64,000 nt of DNA from Ampullimonas aquatilis (GCF_049675895.1 NZ_CP183834.1:1302001-1366000), one strand, 5' to 3'. Positions 24,418 through 33,408 are shown, counted from the stretch's first letter. The notes: generated by a model from the sequence alone, not told the origin. A program made the numbers and translations.

Positions 24418-24613
24418 ACGTAAAGATATTCGCTTCAAGTTGGACCATGAGGTGCATGAGGCGCTGAAGGTGTTGGCTGATGTGGATGGCCGTGATTTGT
24501 GTGATTTGCTTGAGCAATTGGTCATTGAGTTTGTGGATCGTCGTGTTCAGGCTGCCACTGTAATTACTTCTCGCCTGGCTCGCCGGGGATTATCAGGGAA
24601 TGGCGGGGAGTAG
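24407..24613 (+). CDS. Ribbon-helix-helix DNA-binding protein
   Basis: 68 residues from MSIERKDIRFKLDHEVHEAL. The DIRFKL strand followed by two helices (EVHEALKVLADVDG, DLCDLLEQLVIEFVDRRV) is the RHH fold of the Arc/CopG/ParR group. GAGG lies 6-7 bases before the ATG, and the gene overlaps the Cro-like gene by 11 bp. Its 3' end runs into an array of twelve 10-bp repeats, the type of site that RHH proteins such as ParR bind. Confidence 0.72.
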   Translation: MSIERKDIRFKLDHEVHEALKVLADVDGRDLCDLLEQLVIEFVDRRVQAATVITSRLARRGLSGNGGE

Positions 24614-24700
24614 TCGGGATTTGCCGGGAGTGGCAGGGAATGACCGGGAGTCGCCGGGAATACCGGGGAATCATCGGGAATATCAGGGATTAGACGGGAG
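24581..24700 (+). repeat. Twelve tandem 10-bp repeats
   Basis: Twelve directly abutting 10-mers in perfect register, all with GGGA at positions 6-9 and most with T at 1; consensus TnnCcGGGAa. Examples: tatcagggaa, ttgccgggag, tcgccgggaa, tagacgggag. The period matches one helical turn, so all cores face one side of the DNA. The first three lie in the end of the RHH gene and the last ends 14 bp before the next ATG. Confidence 0.92.
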
Positions 24701-24714
24701 CCAGGTGGATTGGC

Positions 24715-24978
24715 ATGAGACAGTTGGATAACGAGACGCTGGATGATGTGACGGCGGTACTTTATAAAAAGTTTAGGACGAATCGGGCCGAGCGGTTTGC
24801 GGTGTTTTATCGATTCGATGGCAATCTGGCTGAGGTGTGCGCAGTCAAATACACAACTGGGCGCTATGCCATTATGTTGTTGTCTGGATCGATTCAGTTG
24901 TTGGGAATTTATGACTCTAGCGTGTCACTGCTTGATTTGCGGGCTGACTTGGCAGGGTTGGTGGTGGTGCCAGCATGA
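24715..24978 (+). CDS. Hypothetical phage early protein
   Basis: 87 residues (MRQLDNETLDDVTAVLYKKF). AGGTGGA six bases before the ATG. Mixed alpha/beta with a hydrophobic strand (YAIMLLSGSIQLLGIY). It directly follows the 10-bp repeat array, so anything binding there may control it. Not recognised. Confidence 0.65.
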   Translation: MRQLDNETLDDVTAVLYKKFRTNRAERFAVFYRFDGNLAEVCAVKYTTGRYAIMLLSGSIQLLGIYDSSVSLLDLRADLAGLVVVPA

Positions 24979-25250
24979 TGTGCAAATACTGGTTGCGAGC
25001 GGGTGAAATTTTACCGGTGCAGGTGTTGGGTCATCCCAAGCATGGTTTGGTTGAGGTGATGTGGCTGGGTGGTGTGGCCACGGTGATGGATCACCTGGTG
25101 TTTGAGTCACAAGCTGATGCGGCGAAAGTGCTGACATGGACGTTGGGCCGTGAAGTGGCGAGTGCGCAAGCCGTGGTTGATGAGGCGAATGGCCAATTAT
25201 TGATGGCTGAGCAGCGTTTGTCAGAGGCGCGGGTGCGTTATGGGGTGTGA
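24975..25250 (+). CDS. Hypothetical phage early protein
   Basis: 91 residues. An SH3-like beta start (KYWLRAGEILPVQVLGHPKH) is followed by a long C-terminal helix (AQAVVDEANGQLLMAEQRLS). ATGA overlap with the preceding gene. Not recognised. Confidence 0.65.
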   Translation: MMCKYWLRAGEILPVQVLGHPKHGLVEVMWLGGVATVMDHLVFESQADAAKVLTWTLGREVASAQAVVDEANGQLLMAEQRLSEARVRYGV

Positions 25251-25594
25251 TTGGTACCGGCATGTCTGAGCCACGTTATGCCAAGCGGCAGCCAGGGCGG
25301 GGTGAGTGTTTTGATGCATCGGGCCAGCCTTTGGTTTTACGCGGCCTGGCAGTCACGAAAGGGATGCGCTGCTGCAATCCGCACCGGGACAAGGTGGGTT
25401 TGGTCTGTGAGCCGGGTTTGATGTTGATTTGTCTGGCTGAGCATTGTGCGACATTGCCCGACCAGGCAGAGCGGCGCCGGTTTATTGAGATGGTGCGCAT
25501 GTCGGGCAGTGTGGCCAATATGGATGGGTTGGTGGCCATGGCCAAGGATATTTTCAATCGAAACAAGATGCGCAAAGCGTTGCTGAATAATTAA
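25247..25594 (+). CDS. Hypothetical phage early protein
   Basis: 115 residues if the GTG at 25247 (GTGA overlap with the previous stop) is used, or 110 from the ATG at 25262. Cysteine-containing middle (GMRCCNPHRDKVGLVCEPGL, then HCATL) suggests a metal site; the C-terminus is a helical region (MDGLVAMAKDIFNRNKMRKA). Not recognised. Confidence 0.62.
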   Translation: MIGTGMSEPRYAKRQPGRGECFDASGQPLVLRGLAVTKGMRCCNPHRDKVGLVCEPGLMLICLAEHCATLPDQAERRRFIEMVRMSGSVANMDGLVAMAKDIFNRNKMRKALLNN

Positions 25595-25607
25595 AAATTA
25601 AATATCG

Positions 25608-28172
25608 ATGGCAACACTCTCACAAGTCTATGATCAGATGCTGGCTGCTGGCCTGCCGTCACCGGTACCGTCTGATTTGCTCACGACGGGCACCCTGATC
25701 AAGTTTGGCAAGCATAAGAAATGCTGGTATGTGTTTTGGAGCACGATCGATAAACGTGGTGCCGAGCAGATATCTGGCCAGTTTGGTTATTTTCAGGGTG
25801 CTGAAAAATACAAGTTTGATGTACGCACCGATTGGACGACAGTCAGTGATGAGCAGCGGGTGGCGACGCAACGTCGTCAACGAGAATATGAAGCGGAACA
25901 GGCTGCAATAGCCGAAACCAAGGCCCGCAATGCTGCCAATCGTGCCCGTATGCAGTGGGGTGCGGCGCTCGAGGTAGGAAATTCCGATTATTTGATGCGC
26001 AAACAGATCACGCCTGAAGGGGTGCGGTTTTTTGTGGATGGCACGGTGCTGGTGCCGATGTGCCGCTATGTGCGCAAAGCCAATGGGGTGGTGCGGACCA
26101 TCAAGGGCTTGCAAAAAATTGCGCCCGATGGCGGCAAGCTGTTCAATAAGGGGATGGACAAGGCTGGCACGGCCTATGTGCTGGGTGAGCTGGGCGCTGA
26201 TACCCGACTGGCCATTTTATGTGAGGGTTATGCCACGGGGCGTAGCATTCGGATGGCGCTGGCCGAGGATCCTGTTAGTGCCGCCATACCCGTGATTGTG
26301 GCGTTTGATGCGGGCAACCTTAAACCGGCTGCCGAACAGTTTAGGGAGCTGTACCCGCAGCTCAATTTGCTATTGGCGGCGGATGACGATTGTTTTTTGC
26401 TGGAACGGCTCCTTGAGCGCTTGGAAAAAGAATTTGGCTTGAAGGGTGAGACGATCCCGCTGGATGGTCAGCAGCATACCTTTACGGTCAAGGGTGGTGA
26501 GGTCTGTGTGACCGCCTGGATGGCGGCAGATGCGCAAAACATTCCTTACCTGGTGGCCGACGTGGTTGGGTTGGGCAAGTCACCCCGTTGGCAGTTTGAG
26601 AACGCGGGACTGAGCAAGGCCCATCAGTTGGCATCAAAGCTTGGTTTAGCTGCGGTGGTGTCACCACAATTTCCGGTGAGGACGGCGGGCTGGACAGACT
26701 TTAACGATTTGCATTGTGGTGTTGGCTTGGCAGCGGTGCGTGCCAATTTGCTGCCCGCACTGAGGTTGGGCGAAGATCTGACGTATGTATTGCCTGCAGC
26801 GGACGCTTTGTCGGCGGTGGATCGTGAAGTGGGTAAACCTCTGCACCCTGACTGGTCGGCTGAATTGGCTGCTACGCCTGTCAATGCTGGCGCTGAGACG
26901 GATGATATACCTGATTATATTGACCCTCATTGGCGTAGGAATCTTACGCGGACGGATAAAGGGGTGATCCAGCCCACGCTGGCCAATGTGTTTAAAATTT
27001 TAATGTGTGATGAGTCATGGTCGGGTGTGTTGGGTTTTGATGAGTTTGCAGAGTGCATGGTCAAGACTAAATTGCCACCCCATGCAGCGCCAGCCCTGGG
27101 TGAGTGGTCAGACAATGATGATTTGTATACGACTATCTGGCTGCAAAATGTGTATGGCTTTGCGCCACGGGATGACCTAGTGGGTAAGGCAGCGGTGGCG
27201 GTGGCTCAAATGCACAAATTCAATTCGGCGCGTGATTATTTTGATGGGCTGGTGTGGGATGGCAAGCGTCGAATATGTGCCTGGACGGTCACGTATTTGC
27301 GAGCCGAATACAGTATGTACCATTGCCGTGCTGGCATGAAATGGTTGATTGCAGCGGTGCGCCGGGTTTATCAGCCAGGCTGCAAGGCGGATAACGTGCT
27401 GATATTGGAAGGTGGGCAAGGTGCTAAAAAGTCAACGGCGCTCAAGGTGCTAGGTGGCGACTGGTTCACCGATTCGGCATTTCGGCTCGATGACAAGGAT
27501 GCTTACGCCATCATGCGTGGCAAGTTGATTGTTGAGCTGGCCGAACTGGATTCATTCAACAAGGCCGATTCCAACCTGGCTAAACGATTTTTCTCTGGCT
27601 TTGAGGATACGTTCCGGCCGCCCTATGGCAAGCGGTCGGTGACGGTGAAGCGTAAGTGTGTGTTTGGCGGATCCGTGAACCATCGGGAGTTTTTGAAAGA
27701 CGAGACGGGCAACCGTCGATATTGGCCCATAGCGGTGGGCAATGAGATTGATTTGCAGGCGCTGGAAGCTGATAGAGACCAGTTGTGGGCTGAGGCAGTA
27801 CACTTGCATCGCAAAGGTGTGAGGCACTGGGTTGACCGTTGGGAGGTGCCGCGTTTTGAATGGGAGCAGGAGTCACGACGCGAGCCATCAGCCATTGAAG
27901 AAGATCTCGCAAACTGGCTTGAGTTGAATGTTAAATCAAGCGTGACGCTTGCTGAAATTTTGCGTGACTATATGAAATTAGATCACTCAAAGTGGGCGGT
28001 GGCGGAAAAACAAGTAGCAAAAGCACTCAAAGCACTTAAGTGGCAGCGCAAAAGATTATCAAAAGATGCAGCTCAAGGGCGCCGACCCTGGGCTTATGTG
28101 AAGGTGAGTGATGAAAATTTAAGCACAGTGGCGACTGTGCGGGAGCCTGGTGATGACGACGAAGAATTTTAA
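25608..28172 (+). CDS. Primase-helicase: TOPRIM domain fused to VirE-type helicase
   Basis: 854 residues. The N-terminal half has a phage/plasmid primase layout: GKLFNKGMDKAGTAYVLGEL, a TOPRIM core (LAILCEGYATGRSIRMAL, IVAFDAGN). The C-terminal half is a VirE-type SF3-like ATPase with Walker A LEGGQGAKKSTALKVLG, Walker B LIVELAELD, and a sensor region SVNHREFLKDETGNRRYWPI. Such fusions prime and unwind at the phage origin. The iteron field directly downstream fits this. Confidence 0.9.
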   Translation: MATLSQVYDQMLAAGLPSPVPSDLLTTGTLIKFGKHKKCWYVFWSTIDKRGAEQISGQFGYFQGAEKYKFDVRTDWTTVSDEQRVATQRRQREYEAEQAAIAETKARNAANRARMQWGAALEVGNSDYLMRKQITPEGVRFFVDGTVLVPMCRYVRKANGVVRTIKGLQKIAPDGGKLFNKGMDKAGTAYVLGELGADTRLAILCEGYATGRSIRMALAEDPVSAAIPVIVAFDAGNLKPAAEQFRELYPQLNLLLAADDDCFLLERLLERLEKEFGLKGETIPLDGQQHTFTVKGGEVCVTAWMAADAQNIPYLVADVVGLGKSPRWQFENAGLSKAHQLASKLGLAAVVSPQFPVRTAGWTDFNDLHCGVGLAAVRANLLPALRLGEDLTYVLPAADALSAVDREVGKPLHPDWSAELAATPVNAGAETDDIPDYIDPHWRRNLTRTDKGVIQPTLANVFKILMCDESWSGVLGFDEFAECMVKTKLPPHAAPALGEWSDNDDLYTTIWLQNVYGFAPRDDLVGKAAVAVAQMHKFNSARDYFDGLVWDGKRRICAWTVTYLRAEYSMYHCRAGMKWLIAAVRRVYQPGCKADNVLILEGGQGAKKSTALKVLGGDWFTDSAFRLDDKDAYAIMRGKLIVELAELDSFNKADSNLAKRFFSGFEDTFRPPYGKRSVTVKRKCVFGGSVNHREFLKDETGNRRYWPIAVGNEIDLQALEADRDQLWAEAVHLHRKGVRHWVDRWEVPRFEWEQESRREPSAIEEDLANWLELNVKSSVTLAEILRDYMKLDHSKWAVAEKQVAKALKALKWQRKRLSKDAAQGRRPWAYVKVSDENLSTVATVREPGDDDEEF

Positions 28173-28205
28173 AAAGTGTGAAAAGAGTCACCGTATGATC
28201 AATCT

Positions 28206-28509
28206 GTCCCAGTTGTCCGGGTTGTGTCCCAGTTGTTTATTAGCAACTGGGACAAGCGCAGCCCGCATGAATAAAGGGGTTTCGTGATGTGTCCCAGTTG
28301 TCCCAGTTAAAACACCAATTCTTCACAGATGTATGTGCGCGGCGGGTGATACGTCACCTGTGATGTGTTACGCGTGTGATATGTAGAGCACATGCGTTCC
28401 TCTTTTGTAATTAATAAATAACTGGGACAACTGGGACAAGTAGATAAATAAAGGGCTTTGAGGGTGTGTCCCAGTTGTCCCAGTTGTTTTTGAACTGGGA
28501 CACTGGGAC
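28206..28509. repeat. Field of 9-bp iterons, direct and inverted
   Basis: Ten perfect copies of GTCCCAGTT/AACTGGGAC. Direct: 28206, 28226, 28291, 28300, 28468, 28477. Inverted: 28245, 28420, 28429, 28493. There are two variants (28215, 28502). Several abut as 18-bp pairs, and direct pairs face inverted pairs, giving potential stems of 10 bp (28226-28254) and about 17 bp (28468-28509). The 380-bp region 28173-28552 has no gene. It lies just after the primase-helicase, as expected for a replication origin. Confidence 0.88.
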
Positions 28510-28552
28510 AAGCTGGTTTTTAGTTCGATGTTTAAAAAATAAACAGGTTGAT

Positions 28553-28933
28553 ATGAGTGAGTACGCTAAAAAACGGTTGATCAGTTGGGGGCGCTGGATT
28601 GAGTTGGCTAGTCGTGGTGCCAATGGTTATGGTGATAGTAGTCTTGCCAATCTGACGGGTGTCGATCGACGCAACAATGGTGCGGTTGAGGCATACATTG
28701 CTGTTGATTCGCTGGAATGCGCTGAAACGGCCCGTGCGGTGGCGGTGATGCCCGACCCACTGCCTGCTGTGGCGCGGTTTGAGTATGTTGGTTTGGAGCC
28801 ATCGATTGAGGCGGGCTGCCGGCTGTTTGATGTGTCTCGATCGACGTACGTTAGATATCGGGCTCGCGTTATAGCAAATGTTGATGCATGGATCAAGACC
28901 CAAAAAAATAAAAATTTGAAGAGTGGATTTTGA
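28553..28933 (+). CDS. Putative late antiterminator, Q-like
   Basis: 126 residues from MSEYAKKRLISWGRWIELAS. The opening RLISWGRW followed by a short polar loop, and a C-terminal helix-turn-helix-like segment (AGCRLFDVSRSTYVRYRARV), resemble the phage antitermination Q family. Position supports it: last early gene, followed by a terminator hairpin and then the late operon. AGGTT lies just upstream. The match is by motif and position only. Confidence 0.6.
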   Translation: MSEYAKKRLISWGRWIELASRGANGYGDSSLANLTGVDRRNNGAVEAYIAVDSLECAETARAVAVMPDPLPAVARFEYVGLEPSIEAGCRLFDVSRSTYVRYRARVIANVDAWIKTQKNKNLKSGF

Positions 28934-29019
28934 CACCGTGAGCATCAACCGGTACATTTCGGCTACGCTGTGCGGAGCTTACGCAGCAAGAGATAACTTG
29001 TGAGAGTGTGGTGAGTGCG

Positions 29020-29055
29020 AAGGCCTGGAGATTTATTTAAATTTTCAGGCCTTTT
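29020..29055 (+). terminator. Terminator after the Q-like gene
   Basis: Arms AAGGCCTG (29020-29027) and CAGGCCTT (29046-29053), AT-rich loop, then TTTT. It lies between the Q-like gene and the HNH gene, where a tR'-type terminator overcome by Q is expected. Confidence 0.75.
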
Positions 29056-29121
29056 CATTTGTGGATTGATTATTACGGGGTTGCCAGCTATTTCTTGTCG
29101 TGATGGCTGGCTTTTTTATTG

Positions 29122-29487
29122 ATGCTGCTGCCACCTAAACCTTGTCGTCATGCTGGTTGTGGTGTGTTGGTCAGGGATGGCAGCGGTTACTGTAATAAGC
29201 ACGTACAGCTCAAGCAGTCGCAACGTGATGATCGACGTGGTACAGCTCATCAACGTGGTTACGGTTCTCAGTGGCAGAAAGCGCGGCTGGGTTGGCTGAT
29301 GAAGCATCCACTGTGTGTGCATTGCGAGCAGCGTGGTCGTGTGACAGCGGCAACTGTGGTGGATCACATCACACCACACAAGGGTGATCAGCAGTTGTTT
29401 TGGGATCGTGACAACTGGCAGAGTTTGTGTAAGCCGTGTCACGATGTGAAAACTGCTAAGGAAGATGGCGGGTTTGGTCGCGCATAG
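29122..29487 (+). CDS. HNH endonuclease
   Basis: 121 residues. HNH core: CVHCEQRGRVTAATVVDHIT, then PHKGD and NWQSLCKPCHDVKTAKED, with the zinc cysteine pairs (CVHC, CKPC) and catalytic His in VVDHI. HNH proteins directly upstream of P27-type terminases in HK97-like phages assist terminase in cos cleavage. The ATG at 29122 is preferred to the TTG at 29119. Confidence 0.9.
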   Translation: MLLPPKPCRHAGCGVLVRDGSGYCNKHVQLKQSQRDDRRGTAHQRGYGSQWQKARLGWLMKHPLCVHCEQRGRVTAATVVDHITPHKGDQQLFWDRDNWQSLCKPCHDVKTAKEDGGFGRA

Positions 29488-29652
29488 GTGGCATTACTGT
29501 GAAGTAATGCACGATGACACCCCTAGGGGGATCAAATCTCTGTGATTTTTTTCCTTCAGACCCGTCGCGAAGTCAGGTTTTTTGCAGATGAGTTTTGAGG
29601 TTAGGGGGGGGGTCAAATTGATCTCCCCCTTTTGTTTTTTTTGAGGGTTTAA
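29488..29652 (+). other. Candidate cos region between HNH and terminase genes
   Basis: The gap contains an inverted repeat CATTAC/GTAATG (29492-29509), a perfect 10-bp palindrome CCCCTAGGGG (29520-29529) and a run of nine G (29604-29612). In HNH-terminase phages the cohesive end lies here. The exact cut site cannot be told from one integrated copy. Confidence 0.45.
29603..29641 (+). terminator. Terminator-like hairpin before terS
   Basis: AGGGGG (29603-29608) pairs with CCCCCT (29625-29630) around a short loop, followed by TTTTGTTTTTTTT. It sits immediately before the small-terminase ribosome site (GAGGG). Confidence 0.6.
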
Positions 29653-30189
29653 ATGACACAGTCCAATTCGTTTTCAGTGGTTGAAGAAAGCGATTTGGGA
29701 CAAGTCACGCCTGGTGGTATTGCGGCAAATTCTGCCGTGCCGAGTGAGATTCCGGCGCCACCCAATACTCTGTCATCCAAAGAGAAAAAAATCTGGGATG
29801 TCATCACCAAGGCATTGCTTGATTATGGTCTGGTGCATCGTACTGATGCACTTTTGCTGTCGATCATCTGCAGCACCTATGTGCAATGGCTCAATGCAAA
29901 GGATGAGCTGGATCGGTTCACGAAGAAAAACAATGGCTCCTACATCATCACGACGCCAAATGGTTATCAGCAGCCTCACCAGATCTACTACGTCGCCGGT
30001 AATCTCAAAAAAGAATTGCTGCGCTGGCTGCCCGAGGCTGCGCTGACCGTGGTGAGTTTCCATTCGATCCTGAAGGATCGTGATGCGCCCGAGCAAGGTA
30101 GTTTGTTTGATGATCCAGTCAAACAACATCAACAGCGCAAAGCTGCGCTGGCGCTGCGCAGTGTCAAGCCAGCAGGTGAACAGTCGTGA
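29653..30189 (+). CDS. Terminase small subunit, P27 family
   Basis: 178 residues. The core LSSKEKKIWDVITKALLDYG and LVHRTDALLLSIICSTYVQW is the P27 small-terminase helical DNA-binding region. The subunit recognises phage DNA for packaging. GAGGG five bases before the ATG; the stop overlaps the TerL start (GTGA). Confidence 0.9.
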   Translation: MTQSNSFSVVEESDLGQVTPGGIAANSAVPSEIPAPPNTLSSKEKKIWDVITKALLDYGLVHRTDALLLSIICSTYVQWLNAKDELDRFTKKNNGSYIITTPNGYQQPHQIYYVAGNLKKELLRWLPEAALTVVSFHSILKDRDAPEQGSLFDDPVKQHQQRKAALALRSVKPAGEQS

Positions 30190-31874
30190 ACGCTCGCATG
30201 CCAATTAAAGCCGTTCAATCCTTTGATTGGGACGCCTATGGGCGTGCTGTCATGGCCAATGAGATACCTGTCTGCCAGAAAACTCACCAGGCCGTTGAGC
30301 GCCATTATCGAGATCTCGCCACGGGTGCTGAGCGTGGCCTATGGTTTAGTGACGGTCATGCCCAGCATGCCCTTGAAACCTTCCTGTTTTTCCGTCACTC
30401 AAAAGGTGAGTGGGCTGGCCAGCAATTTGAGTTGTCTCTTTGGCAGCAATTCTGGATCGCCCTGGCGTTTGGCTGGATGCGCGAAAACGGTACGCGACGT
30501 TTTCGCGAAGTGTGGATGGAAGTTCCGCGCAAAAACGGCAAGTCCACCACCCTGTCTGGCGTCGGTTTGTATCTCTTTCATTTTGATGGTGAGGGTGGTG
30601 CTGAGGTCTACACCGCAGCCACCAAAATGGATCAGGCCAAGATCACGCACTCCGAGGCCATCCGTATGGTCGAAGTCTCACCCTTGTTGCGCCAAAATAT
30701 CGCCATCAAACTCGATAAACTCTACAACCCAGCCCCTGGCCGTGCTGATATTTTTGTGCCGCTGGGGCGCGAAAGCAAAAGTCTTGATGGTCTGAACCCT
30801 CACGGCGCCATCCTTGATGAGGTGCATGCCCATCATACCCGCGAAATTTACGACGTTATCAAGTCGGGTTTGGGCGCTCGGCGCCAGCCCATGATCTGGC
30901 AGATCACCACAGCTGGTTTCGACTTCGCCAGCCTTGGTTATCAGCAGCACACCTATGCAGAAAAAGTGCTCGATGGCACCTTTGAAGATGACGAGTTTCT
31001 AGCCATCATCTATACGGTTGACAACATCAACAAATGGGACGACCCCATCGAGTGGGCAAAGGCCAACCCAAACCTCGGTATCAGTGTGTATGAAGATAGT
31101 TTGAGGGCTGCTTGCGAAAAAGCCAAGCGGCAAACCTCTGAAGAGCCAAATTTTAAAACCAAACGTCTCAACATTTGGCTGGCTGCTGGTGAGTCGTGGA
31201 TCACCACGACTGATTGGACCTGTTGCGGTAATCAAAATTTAAAAATTGAAGATTTTGTCAATGACAAATGCTGGATTGGTATCGACCTAGCAGAAAAGCG
31301 TGACGTTGCCGCTTTAGCCATCGTCTTCCAGTGTGGTCGGCAATATTTTGCTTTCTTCAAGTTCTATTACAACGAAAAACAGGCTCATGCCCCCGAAAAT
31401 CGGCACTTCTGGGGGTGGGAAAAGGATGGTTATCTAAACGTTACCGAGGGTGATGCCACCGATTTTGACGTTGTATTTCACGATCTGCGAGCCCTGCATA
31501 AACAGTTTGACGTGCAGGAAATCCCTTATGACCCCAAATTCATGGGTCAAAACGCCACCAAATTGCTGGGTGAAGGCCTGCCAATGGTTGAAATCAGCCA
31601 AACCGCCAGTCATTTCACACTGCCTATTATCGAAATCGAAAACCTGGTACTCACCCATGAACTACATCACGATGGCAATCCACTCATGACATGGATGGTC
31701 AGTAACGTCGTCATGCGCACCAGCAAATTCAGCGGCCTAAAGCACCCAACTAAAGAAAAAGAAGAACAAAAAATTGATGGTGTCGTTGCGCTATTGCTTG
31801 CCATGGGTCGCGCACTCAGTGGTGAGGAGACTTACCAGATCGGTAGTGATTACCAAATGATTGTGTTGGACTGA
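30186..31874 (+). CDS. Terminase large subunit
   Basis: 562 residues. ATPase: Walker A-type PRKNGKSTTLSG near residue 117 and Walker B GAILDEVHAHH. Nuclease domain: GIDLAEKRDVAALAIVF and PYDPKFMGQN region, with further acidic residues near DGVVALLLAMGRAL. It packages DNA into the prohead. GTG at 30186 is chosen because AGG lies 9 bases upstream and the GTGA overlap couples it to TerS; an ATG at 30198 is possible. Confidence 0.94.
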   Translation: MNARMPIKAVQSFDWDAYGRAVMANEIPVCQKTHQAVERHYRDLATGAERGLWFSDGHAQHALETFLFFRHSKGEWAGQQFELSLWQQFWIALAFGWMRENGTRRFREVWMEVPRKNGKSTTLSGVGLYLFHFDGEGGAEVYTAATKMDQAKITHSEAIRMVEVSPLLRQNIAIKLDKLYNPAPGRADIFVPLGRESKSLDGLNPHGAILDEVHAHHTREIYDVIKSGLGARRQPMIWQITTAGFDFASLGYQQHTYAEKVLDGTFEDDEFLAIIYTVDNINKWDDPIEWAKANPNLGISVYEDSLRAACEKAKRQTSEEPNFKTKRLNIWLAAGESWITTTDWTCCGNQNLKIEDFVNDKCWIGIDLAEKRDVAALAIVFQCGRQYFAFFKFYYNEKQAHAPENRHFWGWEKDGYLNVTEGDATDFDVVFHDLRALHKQFDVQEIPYDPKFMGQNATKLLGEGLPMVEISQTASHFTLPIIEIENLVLTHELHHDGNPLMTWMVSNVVMRTSKFSGLKHPTKEKEEQKIDGVVALLLAMGRALSGEETYQIGSDYQMIVLD

Positions 31875-31875
31875 C

Positions 31876-33408
31876 ATGCGTATTCTCACCAAATTTAAAA
31901 ACTGGGTCAGCTCACGTCAAGCCTCAGACATGTCGGATCGATCACCCTTCGGCTCATTCTGGTTCGATACTATCGCCCGCCTGACTGGTTCCGGTATTCG
32001 TGTCAATGCTCAAACCGCTTTGCAGCTCAGCACCGTATATGCGTGTGTCAAAGTGCTGGCCGAATCATTCGCCATCCTGCCCACCGTCGTCTATCAGATT
32101 GATGACAAGGGTAATCGCAAGCCAGCTCCTAATCACTGGCTAGTTCTGTTGTTTAAACGGCCCAATGATTTCCAAACATCATTTCAATTTCGTGAAATGA
32201 TCCTTCTGCATCTGGCGCTGCGTGGCAACTTCTTTGCGCAAATCATCGCCAATCCACGCGGGCAGATCACCGCCCTCATGCCCATCCATCCTGATGCCAT
32301 CCGTATTGAGTTGTTAAACAATGGCAGCTACCGTTACCTGGTCAGCCAGTCTGACGGTAGTCAAAAGCCCTTTACCCGTGGCGAAATCTGGCATATCCGT
32401 GGTCTGAGTGACGATGGCATCGTCGGCCTCAATCCCATTGAGGTGGCACGCGAAAACATTGGCATCGGCCTGGCAGCACAAAGTTATGGTTCCCGTTTTT
32501 ACCAAAATGATGCGCGGCCTGGTGGCTGGATCGAATTCCCTGGCCAGTTCAAAGATGTCGATGCTAAAAAGGTTTTCCGCGACAATTGGCAAAAACTGCA
32601 GGGCGGAAAAAACAAAGGCAAAGCTGCCGTGCTGGATATGGGTATGAAGTATCACGAACTGGAAATCAATAATGCCGACGCCCAGTTTATCGAAACCCGA
32701 AAATATCAAATTCCTGAAATCTGTCGGCTGTTCCGTGTGCCCCTGCACAAGGTGCAAGATCTTGACCGTGCCACTAACAACAATATCGAGCACGTCAGCC
32801 TGGAGTTTTGGACCGACACCATGCTGCCCTGGTGCGAACGAATCGAGGCCAGCATCGAATTTGATCTGGTTTTTGACGATGAAAATATCGACATTGAATT
32901 TGATTTCACTCGTTTGCTACGTGGTGACTCCGCCAGTCGAGCCAGTTATTACCACAATGGCATTCTTGACGGTTGGCTCACTCGCAATGAAGCGCGTCGC
33001 TCTGAAAATCTGCCGCCGCTGCCAGGCCTGGATGAGCCCTTGCGCCCACTCAACATGATGCCCGAATCAGATGCTAATGCCACCATCAGTAATCAATCAG
33101 GCAAGTCAATCACACAGCAAAATCAGGATGATGCCGAGCCAGTGCCTGATGCGAGGTTATTGGCCTTAACCACCGGTATTGCTGGACGTATTGCCCGTAA
33201 AGAACAAAGCACCTTGGCCAGATTAGGTTCAACCACTGCCATCCAGCAGTTTTATGACAGCCATGTTGACTATGTTGCAGGTTCCCTGTCAATCACCCGA
33301 GAGTCAGCAGAACTTTACTGTCAACAGCGAGCTGTTGCCTGTACTAGCGAGCCATTTGATTTTGAACGTACCGTTTCCACCCTTCTCAAGTTAGGGATAG
33401 CATCATGA
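31876..33408 (+). CDS. HK97-family portal protein
   Basis: 510 residues from MRILTKFKNWVSSRQASDMS. Core portal motifs: TALQLSTVYACVKVLAESFA, then RPNDFQTSFQFREMILLHLA and the C-terminal GILDGWLTRNEARRSENLPP. It forms the DNA entry ring. An upstream TTG at 31861 lies inside the terminase gene and was not used. Confidence 0.93.
   Translation: MRILTKFKNWVSSRQASDMSDRSPFGSFWFDTIARLTGSGIRVNAQTALQLSTVYACVKVLAESFAILPTVVYQIDDKGNRKPAPNHWLVLLFKRPNDFQTSFQFREMILLHLALRGNFFAQIIANPRGQITALMPIHPDAIRIELLNNGSYRYLVSQSDGSQKPFTRGEIWHIRGLSDDGIVGLNPIEVARENIGIGLAAQSYGSRFYQNDARPGGWIEFPGQFKDVDAKKVFRDNWQKLQGGKNKGKAAVLDMGMKYHELEINNADAQFIETRKYQIPEICRLFRVPLHKVQDLDRATNNNIEHVSLEFWTDTMLPWCERIEASIEFDLVFDDENIDIEFDFTRLLRGDSASRASYYHNGILDGWLTRNEARRSENLPPLPGLDEPLRPLNMMPESDANATISNQSGKSITQQNQDDAEPVPDARLLALTTGIAGRIARKEQSTLARLGSTTAIQQFYDSHVDYVAGSLSITRESAELYCQQRAVACTSEPFDFERTVSTLLKLGIAS

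Noticed and set aside
24581..24700. CRISPR array
   Set aside because: Units are 10 bp and directly abutting; there are no unique spacers and no cas genes.
24407..28172. Complete plasmid-type partition system (ParMRC)
   Set aside because: The RHH gene and repeats fit ParR/parC, but no actin-like or Walker-type motor gene is present in the prophage, so only the array is claimed.
28206..28509. CRISPR or transposon ends
   Set aside because: Units are 9 bp in both orientations with irregular spacing, and no transposase is near.
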